Of a stretch of 64,000 bases of DNA, positions 16,025 to 24,706 are shown in pieces. Position numbers and translations under genes: made by a program. Numbering within the stretch: position 1 is the stretch's first letter; every line of letters begins with the position of its first letter. Source of the DNA: Pelagibacterales bacterium SAG-MED20 (GTDB lineage: Bacteria; Pseudomonadota; Alphaproteobacteria; Pelagibacterales; Pelagibacteraceae); NCBI GenBank assembly GCA_014653975.1, contig JACWDR010000003.1, forward strand, positions 1 to 64,000, read 5' to 3'. The notes under the pieces are model-generated. The model was given only the letters and a program-made list of their open reading frames with translations. It had not been told where the DNA came from and did no database searches.

Positions 16025-17251
16025 ATGAAAAAAATAAAAAAAAAATCATTAACAAAAAAATCCTTTAAGAAGAAACGGGTTAAAAAAAAATCAATTAAAA
16101 AGAGACCAATTAAAAGAAATCTAATTAAAAAGAGACCAATTAAAAGAAATCTAATTAAAAAGAGACCAATTAAAAGAAATCTAATTAAAAAGAGACCAAT
16201 TAAAAAGAGAACAGCTAAAATATCTTTAGTTAAAAAAGTAACAACAAAAAATAAAGAAAGTCTAATATCAAAAATAATTGATCTACAACATTTATTAAAA
16301 CCCAAATTCAATTTAAAAATCAATTTTAGTTTAGAAAAATATATTCAAGGATTTTTTGATATGATTGCGAATACGATTTTGGATTATAAGATATTGAAAG
16401 CAGAAGATAAACGAAAAAGAAAATTAGATGAAATTGAAAAAAAACAAAAAGAAAAAATATTATTTCAAAAACAAAAATTGCAAGAAGAAGAACTTCAAAC
16501 CAAGCTTAAAGAAAAAGCTTTAAAAGCAGAAATCAGATTAGAAAAAGAAAGAACAAAAGATATAAAGTTATTTTTGAGAAAAGAACAAGCTCTACTTCGG
16601 ATTGAGCAAGCGGAAAGGCAAAAACAATTTTTAAAACAATTACAATTAAATAAACAAATTGAAAAATTTAGAATAAGAGAAGTTAAAGAACTGGAGAAAC
16701 TTGAAAGAATTTCATTAAGAGAAAAAAGAGATGACTATGCTGGACTTCAAGAAAGAATTGAAAAACTTAAGGATAAATATAGAATCATAAGAGATCAAAA
16801 AATAAGAGAGAGAGTCGAGGCCTTAGGTGTCAAAATCCAAGGTGATGAAGATAGAGAAACATTATTACAAAAAGAAAAAGACTATACAATCGCAAGACAA
16901 AAAATTGAGCTTTCTTTAGAAAGTTTTTATAGAAGTGCAAGTAGCTTAGTTTTTCAACTTAACAAACGACATGTAACTAGGCATATGTCTATTTTTAGAT
17001 GTATTGATAGAAGATTTGAAACTGGAGAGATATTTATTAAGTGGGACGAGGCAGCAGACGAGGAGTGGCTGCTTTTAATTTATATAAAAAATAATTCTCC
17101 AGATGAAGGAATAGTAATTGAGGATAAATCAAATTTAGAGAAAAATTCTTCATATGAATTTAAATCTAATGAAATATTTAAGGCATCAGACTTAATGGTT
17201 GACTCACTGACGCAATTAATTGCAAGTAAAAGAGCAAAAAAGATTAGTTAA
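16025..17251 (+). CDS. Lys/Arg-rich coiled-coil protein with repeated N-terminus, function unknown
   Basis: I do not recognise this 408-residue protein. The first 70 residues are extremely basic and contain three perfect copies of the ten-residue repeat KKRPIKRNLI, like the tails of histone-H1-like or other nucleic-acid-binding proteins. From about residue 120 to 300 the sequence is a highly charged heptad-like coiled coil rich in Lys, Glu and Gln. A C-terminal globular part of about 110 residues contains SIFRCIDRRFETGEIFIKWDE. No signal peptide is seen, so it is probably cytoplasmic. DNA or RNA binding is inference from composition only. It ends with a four-base overlap with the convergent TPR gene. 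Confidence 0.75.
   Translation: MKKIKKKSLTKKSFKKKRVKKKSIKKRPIKRNLIKKRPIKRNLIKKRPIKRNLIKKRPIKKRTAKISLVKKVTTKNKESLISKIIDLQHLLKPKFNLKINFSLEKYIQGFFDMIANTILDYKILKAEDKRKRKLDEIEKKQKEKILFQKQKLQEEELQTKLKEKALKAEIRLEKERTKDIKLFLRKEQALLRIEQAERQKQFLKQLQLNKQIEKFRIREVKELEKLERISLREKRDDYAGLQERIEKLKDKYRIIRDQKIRERVEALGVKIQGDEDRETLLQKEKDYTIARQKIELSLESFYRSASSLVFQLNKRHVTRHMSIFRCIDRRFETGEIFIKWDEAADEEWLLLIYIKNNSPDEGIVIEDKSNLEKNSSYEFKSNEIFKASDLMVDSLTQLIASKRAKKIS
16094..16205 (+). repeat. 30-bp tandem repeat inside the basic-tail gene
   Basis: Three identical 30-bp units start at 16101, 16131 and 16161, with a partial fourth from 16191 and a partial lead-in from about 16094. They keep the reading frame and encode the ten-residue basic repeat. 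Perfect identity at the DNA level suggests recent duplication or ongoing slippage. Confidence 0.9.
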
Positions 17252-17793
17252 ACGCTCTTTTCCTTAATTAATTTTTGAATTACAGGTATCAGTTCACCAC
17301 TTTTAAATGAAGGATATATCTTCAAAGCTTTTTTTAGACTCAAGATGGCTTTTTCATATTCTTGAAGTTTAATAAAAATTCTTGCTTGTCCAGACAATGC
17401 CCCAAAATGTCTAGACTCAATATTTAAAACTACATTAATATCATCTAATGATCTTGTGTATTGTTTCATTAAAAAAAACAAAGTTGCTCTTTTATTCCAA
17501 GCTTCTGACCAGTCAGGGTCAGTTTTTAGAATATTATTAAAAACCTTTAGTGCATAATCATATTGTCCATATTCCATAAGTTCTGTTCCAAATTCAAGTT
17601 TTTCAGTTAACCCATCATCTATTGGATGTTCATGCCAAAGGTTCCATATTTTTTTTTCTAATAATGCTGCAGTTTTAGAGTTATTAATCTTTTCTAATTG
17701 ATCAAAAAGCCTATTTAATTTATTTTTTTGGTCAATATTTTCAGAGTTTGAAGAAGTAAAAAATAAAAAAAATATTAATATTAAAACTTTCAT
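17248..17793 (-). CDS. exported tetratricopeptide-repeat protein
   Basis: This 181-residue protein has a short hydrophobic signal (ILIFFLFFTSS) and then two to three TPR-like helical hairpins. Examples are YGQYDYALKVFNNILKTDPDWSEAWNKRA, partly, and EYEKAILSLKKALKIYP, with the usual Ala, Tyr and Pro pattern. TPR proteins of this kind act as periplasmic scaffolds, but no specific partner can be named. It converges with the basic coiled-coil gene, sharing a TTAA at the stop codons, and diverges from a small membrane protein gene. Confidence 0.75.
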   Translation of the reverse strand: MKVLILIFFLFFTSSNSENIDQKNKLNRLFDQLEKINNSKTAALLEKKIWNLWHEHPIDDGLTEKLEFGTELMEYGQYDYALKVFNNILKTDPDWSEAWNKRATLFFLMKQYTRSLDDINVVLNIESRHFGALSGQARIFIKLQEYEKAILSLKKALKIYPSFKSGELIPVIQKLIKEKSV

Positions 17794-17818
17794 TTAATTA
17801 ATATAATTCATATTAAAA

Positions 17819-18112
17819 ATGTTCTCAAGTACACTTACATTGATAATACTATATTTAATTTTTAGATATATCGTAGCATGGATAGAATATTATAATAATA
17901 CAGATGATAGGTTACAAAAATCAGTGTGGAGATATTCTTATGATTATCCTGTTATTGGTAAAAGAGATATATCTGATTTAGATGATAAAAATTTTGTAAG
18001 ATTAAGAAGGTTTAGAAATTTAATTGTTACCCTTATGTACTGTACAGTATTTATTTTTTTTGTTGTTTTTATGTCTTTTACAAGCCATTTGTTAATATTA
18101 ATCTTAAATTAA
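17819..18112 (+). CDS. small membrane protein, function unknown
   Basis: The 97-residue product has a hydrophobic segment at each end (residues about 3-18 and 70-92) and a polar middle containing RYSYDYPVIGKRDISDLDDKNF and RLRRFRNL. I do not recognise the family. It lies between two minus-strand genes and shares its terminal TTAA with the convergent DUF393 gene. The start ATG follows the divergent TPR gene by 25 bases. Confidence 0.6.
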   Translation: MFSSTLTLIILYLIFRYIVAWIEYYNNTDDRLQKSVWRYSYDYPVIGKRDISDLDDKNFVRLRRFRNLIVTLMYCTVFIFFVVFMSFTSHLLILILN

Positions 18113-18459
18113 TTTTTACGGATTTGTTTTTTATTTTTTTGATACAAAAAAAAAGCTATTATTTCATAAAAAAATGAAAATATTTGAAAAATTATTGGAA
18201 TTTTAAAAAATGTATAAAGAAATTTGTATTTAGGAATTTTTTTCCAAACAAGTAAAAAAGCTTTTGCTCCCTCAAATACCTGACCATCTTCCTCTACATG
18301 CAGTCTTCTCAAAAGAGTTTTATTGTCTTTTAAAGTGTTTTTTTCTGCAATTATATTATTAGTAATATCCACCCACTCAATTTCTTTGATATTCTGTTTT
18401 TTATAGAGATTTATCTCAGCCCTACAAATTTTACAGGATTCATTGTAATAAACTTTCAT
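18109..18459 (-). CDS. DUF393 (DCC family) thiol-disulfide oxidoreductase-like protein
   Basis: The N-terminus reads VYYNESCKICRAEINLYKKQ, matching the CxxC-containing start typical of the DCC/DUF393 family, which is predicted to have a thioredoxin-like fold. The 116-residue length fits. Conserved-looking LRRLHVEEDGQVFEGAKAF and FLYTFFKIP segments follow. The physiological substrate is unknown for the family. The gene lies ahead of, and divergent from, tldD. Confidence 0.82.
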   Translation of the reverse strand: MKVYYNESCKICRAEINLYKKQNIKEIEWVDITNNIIAEKNTLKDNKTLLRRLHVEEDGQVFEGAKAFLLVWKKIPKYKFLYTFFKIPIIFQIFSFFYEIIAFFLYQKNKKQIRKN

Positions 18460-18554
18460 AAATTATTTTTTGTAAAATTATTAAAAATCAATTAGTTTGT
18501 ACATGTGCTAATTTCAACAATTGATAAAATCCTTATAAATAGTAACTTATTTCT

Positions 18555-19967
18555 ATGAATGATTTTTTTTCTAAGACAGATTTAAGCAGAAAAGATGCTG
18601 AAAGTATTGTTTCTGAAACCTTAAACAGGTGTGATGATGGTGAGCTTTATTTAGAAAACTCTAAAAGTGAGTCGATTATTCTTGATGATAATAAAATTAA
18701 AAATTCTAGCTATAACTCAGATTTAGGTTATGGTTTTAGAGCTGTAACAGGCGAGGTAGTTGCATACTCACATTCAAATGAAATTTCAAAAAATTCTCTT
18801 ATGCAATCTTCAAATAGCTTGAGCTCAACTTTAAAATCAAAAAAAGGTATTTATAATAACGAAATTCCAAAGACCAATGAAAAGTTTTATGATGATATTA
18901 ATCCAATTAATGAAAAGTCACTTAAATCTAAACTGGAACTCTTAAAAGAGGTTAATGATTATACCAGAGCAAAAGGTGGAATTGTTCAACAGGTCACCGC
19001 AAGTTTTTCTGGAGAGCATAAATCTATTGAAATCATTAGGTCAGGCGGTGAAGTACTAACAGATGTAAGACCCTTAATCCGTTTTAATGTTTCTGTAATG
19101 CTTGAAAAAGATGGAAAAAAAGAAACAGGTGTATACGGAATTGGTGGCAGACAGTCTTATGATGAATATCTCAAAGATGATAATTGGAAAAAAGTATGTG
19201 ATGAAGCTTTTAGAATCGCTTCTGTAAATTTAAATTGTAAACCAGCTCCTGCTGGTGAGATGAAAGTCGTATTAGGGCCAGGTTGGCCGGCGATACTTAT
19301 TCATGAAGCAATAGGACATGGTTTGGAGGGAGACTTTAATAGAAAAAAAACATCAGCATTTCATGATTTAATGGGTCAAAGAGTTGCAAGCGAAGGAGTT
19401 ACAATCGTTGATGATGGAACTCTGCATAATAGAAGAGGAAGTTTGATAATAGATGATGAGGGAACACCAACAGAAAAAACAGTTTTAATTGAAAATGGTA
19501 TATTAAAAAATTTTATGCAAGACCGTTTGAATGCAAGACTTATGAATACTAGATCTACAGGAAGTGGAAGAAGAGAAAGTTATAAACATGTAGTGCTTCC
19601 AAGAATGAGAAACACAATGATGCTAAACGGAAAATATTCTCAGGAAGAAATGATTAAATCAGTAGATAAGGGAATATTTGCTGTTAGTTTTGGTGGTGGC
19701 CAAGTTGATATTACTTCAGGAAAATTTGTATTTAATTGTACCGAAGCTTATGAAATTATAAATGGAAAAATAGGCTCTCCAATTAAAGGAGCAACATTGA
19801 TTGGTGATGGCCCATCAATTTTAAAAGAAGTTTCATTAGTTGGAAATAATATGATGCTTGATCCTGGTATTGGAACATGTGGAAAAGCAGGTCAAGGTGT
19901 TCCAGTTGGTGTGGCTCAACCCTCAATTTTGATTAACAAAATGACTGTAGGTGGAACCCAATTATAA
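18555..19967 (+). CDS. tldD: TldD metalloprotease subunit
   Basis: TldD is the catalytic half of the TldD/TldE zinc protease, known for processing peptide antibiotics and degrading CcdA. The zinc site is the HEAIGHGLEGD motif near residue 252 (HExxxH type). The 470-residue length and the later GSGRRESYKH and TCGKAGQGVPVGVAQP segments agree with the family. The tldE partner follows after five bases, so both are made together. No peptide-antibiotic gene is visible nearby, so the native substrate is unknown. Confidence 0.95.
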   Translation: MNDFFSKTDLSRKDAESIVSETLNRCDDGELYLENSKSESIILDDNKIKNSSYNSDLGYGFRAVTGEVVAYSHSNEISKNSLMQSSNSLSSTLKSKKGIYNNEIPKTNEKFYDDINPINEKSLKSKLELLKEVNDYTRAKGGIVQQVTASFSGEHKSIEIIRSGGEVLTDVRPLIRFNVSVMLEKDGKKETGVYGIGGRQSYDEYLKDDNWKKVCDEAFRIASVNLNCKPAPAGEMKVVLGPGWPAILIHEAIGHGLEGDFNRKKTSAFHDLMGQRVASEGVTIVDDGTLHNRRGSLIIDDEGTPTEKTVLIENGILKNFMQDRLNARLMNTRSTGSGRRESYKHVVLPRMRNTMMLNGKYSQEEMIKSVDKGIFAVSFGGGQVDITSGKFVFNCTEAYEIINGKIGSPIKGATLIGDGPSILKEVSLVGNNMMLDPGIGTCGKAGQGVPVGVAQPSILINKMTVGGTQL

Positions 19968-19972
19968 ATCAT

Positions 19973-21292
19973 ATGGTTAAGGATCAAGATTATCTAAAAA
20001 AAACAGCATCTTTTTGTATAGATTTATCAAAAAAACTAGGTGCAACAGACGTTACCGCAGAAGTAATGCATTCTATTTCTGAAACAGTAAATTTTAGAAA
20101 TAAAAAATTAGACGAGTCTGATAGATCAGATAGTTTAGGGTTAGCTTTAACAACTTATATTGGTAAAAAGAAATCTAGCATTTCATCATCAAATATAAAC
20201 AAGGATAACATCAAAACTTTAGTTGAGAGATGTATTGAAACAACAAAAATTACACCTGAGGATGAATTTAATTCTCTGCCAGATAAGGATCTCCTAGCAA
20301 AAAAAATTAATGATTTAAACTTATATGATGATGACCATATCGAAAATAATGAAAAAATTGAGTACTTAAAAGAAATAGAGGATGCAGCATTTGAAAATAA
20401 AGAAATTATTAATACAGAAAGTGGTTTTTCTGAAAACAAATCAAATTTTATATTAGCAAATAGTGATGGTTTTTTGAATGGATATAAATCCTCTTCTTTC
20501 TCAGCTTCTTGTGTTGCTGTTGCAAAAGACTCAAATGACAATATGGAAAGAGACTATGAATTTACTAGCACTCGTCATTTAAATGATATGCTTAAGCCAA
20601 ATAAAATTGGTAAAATAGCTGCAAAAAAAACAATACAAAAATTAAATCCAAAAAAAATAGAAAGTGAAAAAATTAGTATTATTTTTGATAAAAGAATTTC
20701 AAAAGGTATTCTTAGCACTTTTGCAAGTGCAATATCCTCATCCTCTATAGCTAGAGGCACTTCATTTTTAAAAAATAAGATTAATGAGGATATATTTTCG
20801 CCCTCAATAAATATTTTTGATAAGCCTAATATACTTAAAGGATTAGGTTCACAATATTTTGATGCTGAAGGAGTAAAAAATGATGAATTAAAATTAGTAG
20901 ATCAAGGTGTTTTAAAGCATTATTTAGTTGATACTTATAATGGAAAAAAACTAAACCTTAAGTCAAATGGCAGAAGTGGTGGTACAAGCAATTTATTTTT
21001 TGAAAAAGGGTCTATTTCATACAAAGGTCTTTTAAAATTAAATCCAAGAACTCTTTATATTACAGAAACAATTGGACATGGAAGTAATATGGTTACTGGA
21101 GATTATTCAGTTGGAGCCAATGGGTTTATGGTTGAGGACGGAATATTTAAATATCCTGTTAGTGAAATTACAATTGCTGGAAACTATAAAGACATATTTA
21201 AAAATATAACATTAGCAGATGATCTTGAGTTTAAATACTCAACGAATGCGCCAACAATGTTAATTAATGGTATGGTGGTAGCGGGTAAATAA
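19973..21292 (+). CDS. tldE: TldE (PmbA) protease subunit
   Basis: TldE is the non-catalytic partner of TldD and lacks the HExxxH zinc site, as expected. Family signatures near the C-terminus are SNGRSGGTSNL, TETIGHGSNMVTGDYSVGANGF and MVEDGIFKYPV. It is 439 residues long, normal for PmbA. Its start is five bases after the tldD stop. The ends fit a two-gene operon, which converges on an exported protein gene with a six-base gap. Confidence 0.94.
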   Translation: MVKDQDYLKKTASFCIDLSKKLGATDVTAEVMHSISETVNFRNKKLDESDRSDSLGLALTTYIGKKKSSISSSNINKDNIKTLVERCIETTKITPEDEFNSLPDKDLLAKKINDLNLYDDDHIENNEKIEYLKEIEDAAFENKEIINTESGFSENKSNFILANSDGFLNGYKSSSFSASCVAVAKDSNDNMERDYEFTSTRHLNDMLKPNKIGKIAAKKTIQKLNPKKIESEKISIIFDKRISKGILSTFASAISSSSIARGTSFLKNKINEDIFSPSINIFDKPNILKGLGSQYFDAEGVKNDELKLVDQGVLKHYLVDTYNGKKLNLKSNGRSGGTSNLFFEKGSISYKGLLKLNPRTLYITETIGHGSNMVTGDYSVGANGFMVEDGIFKYPVSEITIAGNYKDIFKNITLADDLEFKYSTNAPTMLINGMVVAGK

Positions 21293-21298
21293 TAATTT

Positions 21299-21982
21299 TT
21301 ATTCGTAACTTTTTAATCTATACTCCCAATCACCCATTCTTGAATATTTTACCTTAAGAATTAAACCTGTGTTTTTATCAAACCAAATATCAAAATTTAA
21401 TTTTTTATCATCAGGTAGAGTTGAGTCCTTAGATTTAAGTGTGAAGTGATCGGCTTTGTAGCTTTTTCCATAAAGTTCAATCTTTTCTTTTCCTATAAAA
21501 GTTACTACTTGTTCTTTTATACTACCAGACACTGGACTAATTTGGCTTCTTGCTTGAAGTAATTGATGGTTCCACCAATTTCCTATTACATTTTCTGAAT
21601 TAGCCTCTCCTGAAAACGAAGAACCTTTGATTATAAATTTATTGGTATCCTTGTTAAACTCAAGTTTCACGAACTTATCTTTTTTATTTTGTTTTGTTTT
21701 TGAGTTAAAAGAAATTAATTTGTCATTAATATATTTTTCTTCTCCATAGCCCTCAACATCAAATACTGTTGCTCCTAATAATTTTACAGTGATTTTCATT
21801 TGATTTGTAACTTGAACAGCATCTTTTTTTGTTTTAAAAAAATAATAATTATATCCAATTAATTCATTATTTCGAAAAATCTCCATTTCAATTTTCTTAA
21901 TATTCTTATAATGAGAAATATGCGCATTTAAACTAGTAGAAATAAAAATAAAAAGAATAATTTTTATAAAAAATTTTTTCAT
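21299..21982 (-). CDS. exported protein, DUF3108/DUF6134-like
   Basis: The 227-residue product begins with a signal peptide (KKFFIKIILFIFISTSLNA). The remainder is rich in beta strands, including IFRNNELIGYNYYFFKTKKD, NWWNHQLLQARSQISPVSG and WFDKNTGLILKVKYSRMGDWEY. This pattern resembles periplasmic DUF3108/DUF6134 proteins, thought to adopt a lipocalin-like barrel. Role unknown. The assignment rests on overall pattern rather than catalytic residues. Confidence 0.65.
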   Translation of the reverse strand: MKKFFIKIILFIFISTSLNAHISHYKNIKKIEMEIFRNNELIGYNYYFFKTKKDAVQVTNQMKITVKLLGATVFDVEGYGEEKYINDKLISFNSKTKQNKKDKFVKLEFNKDTNKFIIKGSSFSGEANSENVIGNWWNHQLLQARSQISPVSGSIKEQVVTFIGKEKIELYGKSYKADHFTLKSKDSTLPDDKKLNFDIWFDKNTGLILKVKYSRMGDWEYRLKSYE

Positions 21983-22039
21983 AGCAAAATCAGAATAATA
22001 GACTTTCTTTTTTTGTGAAAGTGTATAATTAACTAAATT

Positions 22040-22687
22040 ATGTTTTTGTCTATAAAAAATGTTCCTAAGGTTTCATGGAGTTCAAATAAACCCTTAAATT
22101 TAAAACCAAAAATTTCTACGTTCTTTTTTTTGTGTTTTGGGTTGGCGTTATTTGGTCTAGGAGAAGGATTATTAATAGTATCAGCAGCAGGAGCTTCACC
22201 ATGGAGTGTTCTTGCACAAGGTATTTTTTTGAATTTTGGTTTTTCTGTTGGAATTATAACTATACTTATAAGTGTAGTAGTTTTAATTCTTTGGATACCA
22301 TTAAATCAAAAGCCTGGAATTGGTACAATCTTAAATGCTCTAATAATTGGTTTGATGATAGATGTCTGTATTAAGTTTGTTCCAACACCAGAAGATTATA
22401 TTTCTAAATTATGTTTAGCCTCATTTGCTGTCCTGACAGTCGGATTAGGTGGTGGAATTTATTTGGTTGCTAATTTAGGAGCAGGTCCAAGAGATGGGCT
22501 AATGATAGGTTTACAAAAAAAAACAAATTTACCAATTGCAGCTGTGAGAGCAACTCTTGAAATTACAGTAATGTCAGTTGGTTGGTATCTGGGTGGCACA
22601 GTAGGTATAGGAACTTTATTGTTTGCTTTTGGAATTGGACCAGCGGTTGCTTTAAGCCTGTATATCGTTGGAAAAAATTTTAATTAA
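22040..22687 (+). CDS. YczE/YyaS/YitT-type integral membrane protein
   Basis: A 215-residue protein with five or six hydrophobic helices. The segments LGEGLLIVSAAGASPWSVLAQG and NLGAGPRDGLMIGLQKKTNLPIA are characteristic of the YczE-like membrane family, in which a G(A)xPwd/D-type motif recurs in the two halves. Its substrate or function is not established for the family. It lies alone between minus-strand genes and overlaps the 3' end of typA by four bases. Confidence 0.78.
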   Translation: MFLSIKNVPKVSWSSNKPLNLKPKISTFFFLCFGLALFGLGEGLLIVSAAGASPWSVLAQGIFLNFGFSVGIITILISVVVLILWIPLNQKPGIGTILNALIIGLMIDVCIKFVPTPEDYISKLCLASFAVLTVGLGGGIYLVANLGAGPRDGLMIGLQKKTNLPIAAVRATLEITVMSVGWYLGGTVGIGTLLFAFGIGPAVALSLYIVGKNFN

Positions 22688-24510
22688 AGTGGTGTCCCAG
22701 ACTTCTCATTTTTTTTTCTATCATTAGGATTAAGAATAGCTTTTCTTAATCTAAGTGATTTTGGGGTGATTTCTAAAGCCTCATCAGTGTTCAGCATACT
22801 TAGTTGTTCTGCAATTGACATCTGTCTAACTGGGGTAAGAACTACATTTTCATCTGTTCCCTGAGTTCTCATATTTGTTAACTGTTTACCTTTCATAACA
22901 TTAATGATCATATCTCCAGGTTTTGGGGCTAATCCAACGATCATCCCTTCATAAACAGGGTCATTGTGAGTTACAAACATTTCACCCCTTGCTTGTAAGT
23001 TAAATATTGCAAAAGCAACAGCTTTGCCGGTAGCCATTGAAATTAAAGCACCATTTTTTCTTCCATCCATTTCACCTTCAAATTTTCCATAGCCATGGAA
23101 CAATCTATTAATAACACCAGTCCCTTTTGTCAAAGTTAAGAACCTACTTGTATAACCCATCAAACCTCTTGTTGGTGCATGAAAAATTAATCTTTTTTTA
23201 TCTTTTCCAGTGTCTTTGAGATCAAGCAATTTACCTTTTCTTCTATTCATTGAGTCAATTATTTTGGATGAAAATTCTTCATCTAAATCAACTGTTATCT
23301 CCTCGATTGGTTCTAATTTATTTCCATTTTCATCTTCTTTGTATAAAACTTTTGGAGGACTAACTGTCATTTCAAAACCTTCACGTCTCATTTGTGTAAG
23401 TAAAATTTCCAGCATTAATTCTCCACGACCACTAATTATAAAAGAATCTACATTAGCGTTTTGGGAAAAAGTTATTCCAACATTGTTTTGAGCTTCTTGA
23501 ACCAATCTATCTCTAATCTGAGTGCTTGTTAGTTTCTTGCCTTCAGTGCCTGCTAATGGGGAGCTATTAACACTTATTGTAATGGACATTGTTGGTGGGT
23601 CTATTGGTGTTGCAGGAATAGGTTTATTTAATTCAGGATCACAAATAGTATCAGCAACGTTAGCTTTTTCTAACCCAGCAATTACAACAATATCTCCCGC
23701 TTCACCAATATCAATAGGTACTTTTTTAGTTCCTTCGTATCTAAAAATTTTAGTTAATTTACCTTCATCAACTTTTTCTCCTTTAAGGTTGATTGCCTTG
23801 ATAGGCTGGTTAGCTTTTGCAGTACCCTGCGATATTCTTCCAACTAAACTTCTTCCTAAAAAACTATCAGCGTATAATAACGTAGACAACATTGCAAAAG
23901 GCTTTGTTTTATCAAGTTGAGCAGGTTTAACGTGTTCCATAATTAAATCTAAAAGTGGGTGAAGATTTTCTCTAGGGCCATCAACTTCTTTGCTTGCCCA
24001 CCCCGATCTACCACTTGCATACAAAACTGGAAAATCCAATTGTTCTTCATTTGCATCTAAACTTACAAACAAATCAAATGTTTCATCTAAAACCTCATTG
24101 GCTCTTTGGTCAGCTTTATCTAGTTTATTTATAACTACAATTGGCTTCAACCCTTGTTTAAGAGCTTTAGCTAATACAAACTTTGTCTGAGGCATTACAC
24201 CTTCTGCAGAATCAATGAGTAATAATGCACCATCTGCCATGCTTAAAACTCTTTCTACTTCTGCTGCAAAATCTCTGTGACCAGGTGTGTCTATAATATT
24301 AATTCTTGATCCTTGCCAATCAATAGAGGCAGGTTTAGCTAAAATAGTAATTCCTCTTTCTTTTTCTAACTCTCCTGAGTCCATCAGCCTTTCATCTACA
24401 ACTTCATTCTCTCTAAATGAACCACTCTGTTTCATTAGATTGTCGATCATTGTTGTTTTACCGTGGTCAACGTGTGCTATAATAGTGATGTTTCGAATAT
24501 TGTTACTCAT
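22684..24510 (-). CDS. typA: translational GTPase TypA/BipA
   Basis: TypA is a ribosome-associated GTPase involved in assembly and stress adaptation. The G-domain motifs are all present: AHVDHGKTTM (G1), GITILAKPASI (G2 region), DTPGHRDF (G3) and NKLDK (G4). The 608-residue length and the C-terminal GLAPKPGDMIINVMKGKQLTNMR, in part diagnostic, separate it from LepA and EF-G. The start ATG at 24510 directly precedes SNNIRNITIIAHVDHG. The gene stands alone, convergent with the YczE-like gene. Confidence 0.96.
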   Translation of the reverse strand: MSNNIRNITIIAHVDHGKTTMIDNLMKQSGSFRENEVVDERLMDSGELEKERGITILAKPASIDWQGSRINIIDTPGHRDFAAEVERVLSMADGALLLIDSAEGVMPQTKFVLAKALKQGLKPIVVINKLDKADQRANEVLDETFDLFVSLDANEEQLDFPVLYASGRSGWASKEVDGPRENLHPLLDLIMEHVKPAQLDKTKPFAMLSTLLYADSFLGRSLVGRISQGTAKANQPIKAINLKGEKVDEGKLTKIFRYEGTKKVPIDIGEAGDIVVIAGLEKANVADTICDPELNKPIPATPIDPPTMSITISVNSSPLAGTEGKKLTSTQIRDRLVQEAQNNVGITFSQNANVDSFIISGRGELMLEILLTQMRREGFEMTVSPPKVLYKEDENGNKLEPIEEITVDLDEEFSSKIIDSMNRRKGKLLDLKDTGKDKKRLIFHAPTRGLMGYTSRFLTLTKGTGVINRLFHGYGKFEGEMDGRKNGALISMATGKAVAFAIFNLQARGEMFVTHNDPVYEGMIVGLAPKPGDMIINVMKGKQLTNMRTQGTDENVVLTPVRQMSIAEQLSMLNTDEALEITPKSLRLRKAILNPNDRKKNEKSGTPL

Positions 24511-24706
24511 AATTTGAGGCTCTTATACATTAATTGAGTCATTTGAAAACTTAAAAAAATTGTCTATTTCTCTCTTAAATTAGCCTTAATAAAAGAATTC
24601 ATTTCTTGTGATTATGAGAAAAACATATAGATATCCCAGTATAAATTAGATGTAATAAAGGATTAAGAGCACACCTCCTTAAATTTTAAAAAATCTAAAT
24701 ATTCAA

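Noticed and set aside
16018-16323. 101-codon frame antisense to the basic-tail gene
   Set aside because: It is a shadow of the 30-bp repeats and has only repeated hydrophobic residues with no family resemblance.
22132-22374. 80-codon frame inside the YczE-like gene
   Set aside because: It overlaps a better-supported membrane protein in another frame and is Cys/Ser-rich noise.
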